This document shows positions 21,401 to 33,400 of a DNA stretch of 64,000 nucleotides, one piece after another. Position 1 is the first letter of the stretch. Every line of letters starts with the position of its first letter. Origin of the DNA: Amoebophrya sp. A120 (taxonomy: Eukaryota; Sar; Dinophyceae; Syndiniales; Amoebophryaceae). Position numbers and translations under genes: made by a program. Under the pieces are notes generated by a model, which was not told the DNA's origin, searched no databases, and saw only the letters and a program-made list of their open reading frames with translations. The stretch is taken from the NCBI GenBank assembly GCA_905178155.1, contig CAJINV010000002.1, forward strand, positions 4,527,538 through 4,591,537, written 5' to 3'.

Positions 21401-24400
21401 CTTTTTGTGAAAGAAAATCAGCATTACAAATTTTATTTCTCATGCTGAGGAAATTTGTAATGCATTTATACGAGTACGATACTTGTTCTGCAGCTGCATA
21501 AAACGCCTTTTTTCGCCGTGGAGCAGAAAGAAGCGGAACTTCACGACCACGGGCAGCAAGGAGCTACTTCTTACGCAATGCAAAAGCATCGCAATAGAAG
21601 AAATCGCATCACAAATTTTGTCAACATTAAAAAAATAGCAGTGAATTTGTAATGGTGAATATGGCCACACAGAGGTAGATCTGTTATGCACGATTGCGTC
21701 GAGTGGTACTGGTACTCGTACGAGTGCCATGATGCTTTTGCTGTGCATACTTCTGGTGGAGCAGCCGCGCGCCCGCTCCCGATGGACACCACCATGGAAA
21801 AGTTGGCCACCCTCGCGGCACATTGCGAGGCGGACGAACTTTGCACGGCTTTCATCTCTTTCGACGATGACACGCTGCGGACGCGGGAAGTACCCCCCGC
21901 GGAGGTGGCAGAAAAGGAGGAAAAGGAACTCAGCAAAAGAATCGACGAACTGTACAACTCCGCATTTAACACAGCAATATCAAATGCAAATATGTCTGGG
22001 CCTGGAAACTTGAGTTGCTGATTCTTGCACTGCAGACTGGTCGGTTGTACGGTATAACAGCATGACAAGTTATCCTCGCCCCATTGCGGGCTCATTCGTG
22101 TTTAGCATGACAAGCTGACTCCATCCAGCACGACAAAAATAAGAATGGTCAATCGTATTTATGCATCACAGAGACAGATCTTGTTGTCCCTGAGCTTGAG
22201 GTCTCGCAGTACAAATCTAGACCCAAATGACGCATTTGCATTTGATAAGGAAATGTAGTTGACAACGGTGAGGGCGAGCTGCATTCCTCTGCTTCTACGA
22301 CTGGTGGAGGGGTGTTGAGCGACATCAAAGATAAACACTCTCCTCAGCCCTTGGACTTGCATCTGGCGGAGGATTATCAACTGTAAAAATGTCTGGGTCT
22401 GGAAGAGTGTAAACTTGTCATGCAGGTTTTTTATGACCCATGAGGTCTGTGATGCGGAACCTAGCACGACAGACTCTGTGAGGTCTCTGCCATGCCTATC
22501 CTGCATGAGTAGAAACTCCCTCCCAACTCGGTCGAAAGTGGACAGCTTTTGGCACTCATGCAACACAGATTTTTTCATGATTCGGATTTACCATGACAAG
22601 TTGCAATCTTCCAGACCCAGACATATTTGCAATCCATAAGGATTCGATCAAGTTCGGGGACTTTTTCGATGTCTACGAAGACGAGGAGATATTGGAACAC
22701 ATCCGAAATACTGCGGCACGGAAGCAATTAGCTGTGTCAGATTTTAGGACAATGTCAAACAGTTTGACTGATGAAGTAACGCAAAGAGGAACGTATCAAC
22801 GGGCCCCGGGGACCATGGTATGAACTACTGCAAAAGTATCCGATACTCGTATAAATGCATTACGAATTTTCTCAGCATGAGAAATGTAATTTGTAATGCG
22901 GATTTATTTTAGGAAAAAAAATTGTAATGCATGATTGCAATACGAGTGTGATACTTTTGCACAGGATACATCGACATGGACGAGTATATATCAACTGTAA
23001 AAATGTCTGGGTCTGGGAGAATCCAGCTTGTCATGCTGATTTTGGATTCTAAAAAAATCTGTACTGCATGAGCAGCAATAAAGAGAGCCCAAGCTTTGCT
23101 ACACGGAAAGAGCATTTGCCATGCGGTATAGGCATCAGGAAGCCCTCACAAAATCTGTGATGCATGGGCACGCATCACAGACATCAGGAGTCATGCAACA
23201 TGTGCATGACGAACCTGGCAATCTTCCAGACCCAGACATTTTTACATTTGATAGTATATCAGGATGAAAAATTATCCCCCCTCTCATATCAAAACGAAGT
23301 TTCTGATGCTGGCTCTGCGTTGTACACAAATGAGATTTGTCTTGCTGGCAAGGCTGCAGCCAGGCCCATATCAAGCCTGCAACACAGAGACGATTTGTGG
23401 TCACAAATGAGCAACGCAAATTTTCGAAAACGTACCTTGTCAATACGGGCGGGGGGGGAATAAATATCCTCGCGATAGAGTACGTGACGAATACAATCGC
23501 GAAGGAACATATCGCAGGAAAAAAATGTTTCACTGTAAACTTGTAATGCGCAGAGATGAAGGCACCCCATCCCCAGAAGGATTTGTCTTGCTACACATGC
23601 AAGACAATGGATTTTTTTAGCTGTCTTTTCCCTTAGGAACCTAGCATCACAAAAAATTTTCTCTGTCATGTTGAGCAAACCTGTTCTGCAAAACTTGCAA
23701 ATCGTTTACAAAATCCTTACAGTGAAACACTTTTTTCTTGCGATAGAAAACGAAATACTCGGGGAGGACGCTGACTACAGAGAAGGTGATGAAAGTAAAC
23801 GTGAGCCGGGTCGTACATATCCAAGAAAGAAACGTTGTTAGTGTAAATTTGTGATGCGCAACGTGCAAGATGATTGCGTCTGTCATGCTTGGCATGCATC
23901 GTAGGGTCCATTAAAGGGCGTTTTCGCGTACTATCTGCGCATGACAGGTTTTTGCTGTCATGCCAGACAAATTTGTAATGCTGTTCCTCCAAAAAAGTTA
24001 CACCTACAATGTTTTTTTCTTAGATAGTACAACTGCCAGGAGTACTAGACGCGACGTCGACGCTGTTGCGCCGCCCAGCGAGGATGAGGATGACCTTGAC
24101 GACCTCGACGATTTTATCGCAAGAAAAAACTGTTTCACTGTGAACTTGTGATGCAGAAAATGGATCGCAGAAGTGTGTGTCATCTACACATGCAAGACAG
24201 TGGATTTCTAGCTGTGTCTTCCCCGCCTAGGAACCCCGTATGACAGATTTTCAGTGTCATGCGGAACAAACTTGTGATGCAGATTTTGCAAAATCACCAC
24301 AGTGAAGCAGTTTTTTCGTGGGATAGATTTGGACGAGGAAAAAGAGTTTGAGGAGGATTTTCTTTTGTTCGAGCGGGCGCGCAACGCAGTGGGTCTCCCC

Positions 24401-27400
24401 ATTGGCTGTCCGTTGGACTCGGGCGCGCTCATCATTGCCTCTATGCCCACCATATCCTGTGCAAAAGTATCGTACTCGTATTGCAATCATGCATTACAAA
24501 TCTTTTTCTCAAGGTCACTCAGCATTACAAAATTCATTTCCCATGCTGAGGAAATTTGTAATGCATTTCTACGAGTACGATACTTTTACAGTTGATACAC
24601 CAAGGAGAGTCAGTTTGGCAACACCGCCGGAGCACTCGATATCGATGTGGCCGCGGCGCAGCTGAGAGCAGAGAGGAACAAAAATATTGACCACAAAGGC
24701 AAGGAAGTACAACAGACTGCGCAGCAGGTGGAGCCCGATGGTAGTGCAACAGGAGCCGAAGGAGAAGATGTTCTTGCTGCAACTACAGCTGCAGCTCCAG
24801 GCACTAGCGACAGCGATCAAGACACTGTAGCTGCCCCAGCAATTACCACCTCGGAAGATGTTGATAAAGAAAAAACATCAGGTGGCTCTTTTCAACAAGA
24901 ACAAGCGAAAAATCCGTACCAGGGCACGGATGAGCTCCATGCGCTGGGGCCCGAATATCAGCTAGGTTTTGGGAGGTTCAGCTACAGCAAATTTCTGGAC
25001 CCGTATGCAAAGCAAATGTATCGTACTCCTCGTGGTATTGCAATACAGATTAGCTCAGCATGACAAATGGAATTTCTCATGCGGATTTAGCTCCAAAAAG
25101 AAATCTGTCTTGCATGACTGCGATAATTAGTACGAGTGCGATACTTTTGCAAAGGATAACCCGGGGTGGAAGACAAAAAACAAATTGTGTGACAAAGAGG
25201 AGCTCCCGTTGCTGCGTGCCCCGCTGAAAACCACAGTGACGGTCGACAGTGTTGTCTTCGAGAAAACTGCCATGGAGGAGGAGGAAAGGGAGCTAAAGCG
25301 GTTCAGCAAAGAAAATGAAAGGGACAAGACGACTCATTCTACATTCACGGAAGTCCTCCTTGATGAAGTCAAGACAACCAATGCAGCAGCTGCTGCTGCT
25401 CACACTGCTTTTCTGGCGGAAGACCCGGGGACTCTGGGTCAAAGAACTACTGGCGCAAAAACTTCCTCCACTGTCAGCGTGGACGAAGCCGGTGCAGCAA
25501 GCCTGGTCGAGATTGAAGACGAGGAGGACGCAGAGTCGATATAGCGTCGTAAAAGTTGTATTTGACTAAGACCGTAAAAAAATTTTTGCGCGCATTTTTT
25601 CGCGGCGCCTATCTAGTAAACCTGTGCACGCAGACAAAAGGTCAATCCCAGTGCCGTTTATTTTGGCCCGCCTATGCGAAGCGCTTCTCAATAGCTAAAT
25701 ATGGACTGCTGCGGAGGTGAACGATTGCGGATCTGCCTCGGAGCGCCCTTAAAGCCCCGAGCTGCTTCAGCAGGTCCTCACGCAGGTCAGCGGCTAGGCA
25801 ATGGGTCTCACTTTGTGCAGGTCGGTCGGAGTCGAGGGCGCAAATGGAACTGCCCGCGGCTGCGTTTCCAGTTGGTTCTAATGCCGTGCAGCTGTGCGCG
25901 CGTGTACCGGCACGCACGCGCGCTTTTTGCCTTTGTGGTTTTTTCTTGAAAAAGCGAGAAAGCCGACAGCCTCTCGGACGGGGTTCCCGGAGGGGCTCTG
26001 GGACCCCTTTTGGGGAGGGGTAGTACCATCGTGATTCAAAGAAAAAAAGATGGGCTTTTTGCTAGGGTTCCGGGCACCCCTCCGCCCCCCCCTTTTTGTT
26101 AGGGTTCCGGAAAGGCCTTCGCGACTAACATATGTGCGCGGAACTCGCTAGAGACAACATCGCCAGGGCCTGCGTAGACATCTCTTGGGGCGTTTGCAGC
26201 TTCGCATCTTGATCCAGGCCATAGCTGCAAACAGCTGCAGTGGGCGAGCAATCCGGAAAAAGGAGCGAAGCGTTGTGAGTGCCCGGCGCTTTCTCTGTGA
26301 AAGCATCAGCCGCGAAACAATCCTCAGCGCCCCGCCCTCCTCCATGTCATTCTCCGCATAGCGGGCAGAGAATTGCTTCTGATAAGCTAGCTAAAACAAA
26401 CGGCGCTCAAGTCAGTCTCTCACTCGCGTGCACGGGTTTAGTAGCAACACGCCGCGAAAAAATGCGCGCAGAAAATTTTTTACGGCTTTAGCCAAGTACA
26501 ACTTTTACGACGCTATAAAGCCTGGTCGAGATTGAAGACGAGGAGGACGCAGAGTCGGCTTTTGATGTAGGCCCTAAAAAATCCATCTCTACGCCCATCT
26601 TTTCAAAATTTGCTCTATCGGTTTGCCGCCATTTCGTTGCATTCTCATACATAAAGCCTCTCGAGCAGCTCGACCGCAGATCCTGGCTGGCGATATTGCC
26701 TGACAGATTTTCCGGGTCTTGTTTTTCTTTTTGCAGCTTGGTGGAGGAGTGTGGTAGGAGTTGTGAGGCCAACTTGTCATGCACATCTCCGCGACATGCA
26801 GAAACAAGAACAAAACCGGGAGAATTTTACTGGGTGCGCGCCAAGTCCTGAACCGCTAGGGGTTTGGGAAGCTGCGCAGAAGATGCGGTGGGCGCTGTTT
26901 CCGAATCAGGCCCAAGCCAGGCCGGGGCTGATAAGAGGGGGGGCGCAGCCTTTCGCTTGGCTGCGCCTTGTGGAGGGTAAATTCGCCGGGGGCATTTTCC
27001 GCGTTTGTCGCTATTGCCGGGCGCCTTGCCTTACCTGCGCAAGCAGAGGCGCGCTCAGGGTCCATGGCCTCATATGATTGGGAGGCTCGTTTGGGTGGCT
27101 TTTCTCTTTGGGGTCTTTGGCTTGCGTTTCTGCCCCGGGCCTCGGGGCAGAAATAGAACAGCCCGGCTTGGCGCGTTTGCAAAGGCGGACGCGCAGCCGC
27201 CATCGAAGAGGCGCTACGCGATAATCGGCGAGGGCGCCACGCAATCAACTGGCCAAAATTTGAAAAGATGGGCGAAAAGGTGGATATTTTAGGGCCTTCA
27301 TTTGAGATTGAAGATGAGGAGGACGCAGAGTCGGCTTTTGATGTTGATCTCGATGCTGGTCTTGAAGACATCGCTGAGCAGAAGGAAGAAGGGCCGGAAA

Positions 27401-30400
27401 TACTGAATGAACCACCCGAGCATTCTTCGCCCCCCATGCGTGTATCCCCGACTTCATCCCCATCAAGGGTTCCACCTTCTGCAACACGACGACAGTACAC
27501 GGTTCCAAAGCGACCCTCGAAGTTTTTCCAGAAGGAGCTTTTGCGGCAACAAATGGAACAGGGAAGGATGAAAAGTTCTTCTTTTTCTCAACAGGGGAAG
27601 GAATTCCCCAATTCATCTGAAGAGGTGGTAGACCACGACTTGCATGATCAGGGAGCAGCAGTAGAGTCTGCTGCCAAGAATGCCGGCGCGCAACAAGCGG
27701 CAAGTACTATCCCGACAGCGAGCAGATTCGCGTTTGCCCGTGCCCAAGATGGTAGTAGTACGCCAGGGCAGCACCTCCACGACGGCAAAAATGATCCAGC
27801 TGAAGAGGATGCTGATGAGGAGGGCACAACCCCGCCGGTTCAAAAGGAAAATAACCCAACCCCGCCCACCGCCGCGCAAGTTGTAAAAGAACCTCCGAAC
27901 TACAATAACAAAGTAGGACCTGATTCCGGAGGTGATAAAGATAAAGAAGAGACTGTCGCGCGACGATGTGGGATTCTCAATTGTTACATTGTCAGCTGTT
28001 ACATGAATTTGTGATGGTACAAGAGTGAAACAGGGAGAGGCCGGATCTTGCAACTCTTGCATTACAAATTCGGCACAGATTCCCATGCTGTTTAGCCCTT
28101 CCAAAATTTGTAATGCGAAGTAGCTCCACCGTTTGCGTTTGGACGCTGATGCTCATTTTGCATGGCAAATCATGTAACAGTTGAGAGTGTAACATTTGAG
28201 AACGCCATAGACGAGCCGTGCGCGTTATCGAAGCGGTGTCAACGCCTCGGCGAATCCTCACGGCCGAGAGCAGCAGCTTCATGGACATAAACCAAGGCAT
28301 ATCACAGGCAAAAGTGTATAGCGTCAATGGAATTTGTGTTGCAGTAATGCATCAAAAAACGTGCCCAAATTTGTCATGCATACCATGCATACAGATACAA
28401 CAAGGCAAAATTTGTCATGCATGTTTGCAATCTAATATGAGATCCGCCACCGTTAGCACTTTTTCCTTTGATAAGGCACCAACCCCTTTGCAGAGGCGAT
28501 GAGCCCGAACGTCGCCGCGTTTCACCAACCCACACCCGAACTGCACTCGAACGCCGCTAGTAGAAGTGCGGCCCTGGGGAGTACGGACTCGTTGACCAAC
28601 CCGCGGGGGGGTGGGAAAGGCCGGTTTGGCACCGACGGCCTGTCCGATGACCTGGAGGAAACCAACGAGAGCATGCTACAACAGCGGTACAAAACTACCC
28701 GGCCCCTGTATCAAAAGGAAAAATCCCGCCTCCCCATATCAAAACGAAGCTTCTGATGCTGGATTTCCGTACACCAATCAGATCTTCCTTGCAGTAGAGG
28801 ACTGTAGACATACGCCAAGCCTGAATGGAGAGGTTTTGGCAGAGGCAACTAGCATGACAAACGTCTAGGCTGTAAGCCCAACAGCATGTTGACAAACCGC
28901 CTCCATAATGCGGCGGACTCTCTGGGTTCGCCTTCTTGCAACACAGAGAGTATTTGTGGTCACAAATCTGCATCACAAATTTTCAGACGAGTGCGTTTTC
29001 AGTATGGGGAGGGGGGATTTTTCCTCACAATACCCTGTACGTGAAAAAGCAAGCTTACGAGACCGCGAAGCAAACCTATGGATGTGTCAGGATCGAAATT
29101 GTCAAAAATGAAACAGTTTGTCATGCATAAAATGCAGCGCAGAGGCAGAGATTGTCTCTATTGCAGAGGACGCAAGAGAGGCAGACTGTAAGCCTGTGGA
29201 GGGGTAGAAGTAGAGCTGCTCAAGTAGCATGACAAAAGGCGTCGTCCTTACCCAAACAGCATGACAAATTGGATTGAGATAATTCTACCCAAATTTGTCA
29301 TGCGCCACAAAATGCCAGCCCGTAGTAGCACAGTCTGTTTTTGTCATGCGCCACCTGGAAACTGGGACTCAACTGGCCTCCATTTGATTATGCATGGCAA
29401 ATTATTTCAGCTTTGTCGATTTCGACCCTGACAGTTCCATAAAACCAAAAAAGTGCTACTCGGGTATCTAATCTCGAAAAAATACATGTCCACGCCAAAT
29501 CCACTGACAAACAAAATCCACGGCGCAGCGTTGCAGCCAGCAGATATTCGCAAATTGCTCGGTGTTACAACTGAAGAAGAAGCGGCACTACAAGAACCCG
29601 CTATGGACGAAGAAAAGTTGGTCGCGGCGGAACAAGCGATAGAGGAAGAAAAGTTGCAATTGGACGAAACGGAAGAGAAAATGAAGTTTCTAAGCGCGTC
29701 CGCCCGACGTCGAATTATTGAAAAAGAAGCGGCACTCGCCAACCAATTGGAGGAGGACCAGGACCGGCTTGCTGCGATGGGAGTTGTGCGAGACAAAGAT
29801 GGAAACTGGAGGAAAACGCGAAGAAGAATATGCATTGCAAAAGTATCGTACTCGTACTGATTGCGTTTATGCATTACAAATCTCTTTATTAAGGCAAATC
29901 CGCATTACCAATTCAATTTGTAGTGCTAAGTGAATTTGTAATGCAATTTATACTAGTAAGTAAGTACGATACGTTTGCACTTCATAAAGCAAAAAAAAGC
30001 GCAAAAAGCAAACTTTGCAGGAAGTGTTCCGCGACCGCAAACCGACTTCCCAGTTTGCATTTCGGGCACAGGATGCACTGCAAATGTGTCTGGGTCTGGT
30101 AACTTGTAATGCTGCGATGGGAATAGTGAATGCTCTGTAATGCACAGCCCAGCATAAGAAATACTTATCTGCGCTACTTTGTGTTGCGTTTTTCGCATGA
30201 CGAGCTGCGTTTTTGCATGACAGGCGAAAGGGTCTCTTGTTGGACACGCATCGCAAACTTTTTGATCATGCCAGACAAGCGTGACAAATCTCGCAATCTT
30301 CCCGACCCGGACACTTTTGCATTTGATAGGCAGCAGTCCAACGCAAAATTTGGCGCGCGCATGATCGAAGAGCTCCGCGAACAGGAAACGGCCGCACTGC

Positions 30401-33400
30401 TCGATATGGCGTTCTCAAACGTATACATTCTCAGCTGTTACATGATTTTTTGCCATGCAAAAACACTATCACTCTTTGCACGATCAAGCCTTCTTCGCAT
30501 GGCAACTTCTCGGCGATGTCGCGCTAAATAGCACTAGAATTAATATCCGCCCCAAATCTGTAATGCAAAAGACGCAATCTTCCTCCTTTCACTTTTGCTT
30601 TTGGCATTCTTAGGACATCAGAAATTCATGCAACAGCTGAGAATTTGTAAGAACGTTTGAGAGCCCCATACTCGAAAAGTTTGACTTTGGGTTATCAACT
30701 GTAAAAATGTCTGGGTCTGGAAAAAATCACGTTTGTCATGCTTGTCTGGCATGACTCTTAAATCTGTCATGCACGTTACCCAAGAGCTCCGTTTTTCTGT
30801 GATGCAGAAGCGCACTCTGTCATGCAGAATAGGCAAGACCTAGGAGCTCAGAAACTTGTCATGCTGAGCCAGCATTTGTAGCCTCATCATGAGACGCCAC
30901 CCAGCATCACAAGTTTCCAGACCCAGACATTTTTACAATCCATATGGGTTTACGGCCGACAAATGGTTCCGTTATGCAAGAAAAAAACGGTGTAAGTGTA
31001 AATCTGTGTTGCAGAGGATGAAAGACACTTACACTTCTTGTCATGCTGGACATGCATCAGAGATTTGTTTTGTACGTGTTCTTTTCACGTACTAGCTGCG
31101 CATGAGAGGTTTTCTCTATCATGCAGAGCATATTTGTGACGCTGTTCCTCCAAGTAGAAAGTTACACTTACACACTTTTTTCTTGGATATCCGTATTCCA
31201 TCCTTCATGCAGGAATACATGGGTTCGGCCTTCACCGACTACGTCCCGCCCGCTCTGCAGGCCGCGACCAGACTAACGGTATGACAGTGCACAACTACTA
31301 CCCCTCCCCCTCATTTGTCATGTAAAATGCCAAATCCAGTCGCTTCCCTGCGGCACTGTTTGCATGACAAATATCGAAATAAGCGGAAACAGTATGTTTG
31401 TATATGTTTCGTAATAAGCGTTTGTCTTATTTGTGTTGCTGTTCATGCAATGCAAATGAGCGAATTGGGGAGCAGTTGCGCACTCTCATAAGCGGCATTC
31501 GGTCTGGATAAGGCCCTGGGTGGCATCACGGTGTTTGAGTCGCCCGCGGCACGCGCGGCATATCCCGAGTAAATAAAACGTCTCCAGCACCCCGTAGTTG
31601 TAATGCAAATCCCCATGCTGAAAATGTTACTCATGCGGAGCCCCATGAGAAGCATTTTGCAGCCGTGTTTCGCAATTTGTCATGGTGCAATAAGCATGAT
31701 ATACTAGATCAGTGATGCTGCTGAACAAGCGAAACTGGATTGTACAACCAGACCACAAACTTGTCATGCGCCACAGCCAAAGCTGGCTGCTTTGTCTAGC
31801 AGGTTTCCCATCTTGACTATGGGCGGGTGGGGACGTTTTTACACAGGACGCGGCAGACTCCATGTTTTTCAACTGGTTTACCGACGTGACCTATGCATTG
31901 CAAAAATATCTGGCTCTGGAACAAAGCAACTTGTCATGCCAAATCTGAATCACGTAAAAATCTGTGTTGCATGATTACCGAAAGCTGTCCACTTTTCACG
32001 TAATCGAGAGGCAGTTTCTCATGCAGGATAGGCATGCTAGAACTCTCACAAAATCTGTCATGCTATGTCCTACATACCAGACCTCATGGGTCATGGAAAA
32101 CCTGCATGAGAAGTCTGGCATTCTTCCTGACCCAGACATATTTGTATTTGATATGACCACAAGCGACCTGCGCATCATTGGAAGCACCAACAATCGCGAG
32201 TTCTACGACAACATGGGACTGCACGACTACCTTCTCACCGGTTTAGATTCGCAGCACCCGCTAAACCCCTACGACCACATATCCTGTGTAAAAACGTCCC
32301 CACCCCAGCTAGAGTTGTAATGCAAATCTGCATGCTTAAAATGTTTCTCATGCGGAGACACACGAGAGGCGTTTTCTAGGGGTGGTTTGAGATTTATTGT
32401 CATGCTCGAATCAGCATGACAAACTGAATATGTGATGCCGCTGCACTAGCTAAACACGACTACATGGCGAGCAGCCCAAACTTGTCATGCGCGACAGCCA
32501 AAGCTTAGGGATTTGTATAGCAGATTTCCCATGATCTTGACAACTAAGGGGTGGACACGTTTTGCCTCAGGATGCCACATCTTTCGTATCCACCTGGACA
32601 TGCTGTACGGGCAAGGGTTCGCGCCCATAGACGCGCTGCGCAAAAACATGGGGCAGTGGCAGCAGAGCGTCCTGCAGCAGGCCTCCTTGGGCGACATCCA
32701 GGGGGGCGTTTTGGATCTGATGGGTTTGCTGTTCCAACTTTCCATGAACGCGGCGGTGTTTGACTATGCAACACAAATTTCCCGTACATGTACAAGATGC
32801 ATCACAAATTTCACCAATTTGGAGTGTGAAACTTGTCATGCTAAACTAGGATCGAAGCCAAGTTTTGCCATGCAGAGACCGCATTTGTACGTGTACAGGA
32901 AATTTACTGTGGATATTGACACCTATTACCGCATGCAGCTCGGTGAAGACAACGATTTGGTGTTTATATGACCTGCAAAAGTATCGTACTCGTATAAATG
33001 CATGACAAATTCCCTCAGCATGAGAAATAAAACTTGTAATGAGGATTTACCTTGAGAAAAAAATTTGCAATGCATGATTGCACTACGAGTGCGATACTTT
33101 TGCACAGGATAGTTTACGCTGGAAACCAACGAAAAGTCCACTGCTTCGGTATCAAAAGGAAAAATCCCCCCTCCCCATATCGAAGAGGAAATTTGTGATG
33201 CTGGATCATTTGGATACACAAAACAAATTTGTGTTGCAGTAGAGGACTGCAGGGCCATAATCGTGCCTGAGTAGACAGCTTTTGGCCTAGGCACTTAGCA
33301 TGACAGAGGTCTACGCTGTAGGAACAACAGCATGACAAACCGCCTGTAGAATTCGGCGGAGTCTGTGGAGTTGCCTGCATGCAACACAAAGACGATTTGT

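Larger units (their letters stand above)
25499..27344 (+). repeat. Three direct copies of one exon segment
   Basis: The segment encoding EIEDEEDAES occurs at about 25509-25538, 26528-26557 and 27304-27333, separated by long elements 1 and 2. Joining the first copy to the third restores the reading frame (frame change of one is met by the 1795-base difference). Confidence 0.85.

Noticed and set aside
25540-27303. The triplicated EIEDEEDAES segment as a real protein repeat
   Set aside because: The copies are separated by TIR elements with stops in all relevant frames, and the frame is restored only if one copy is kept.
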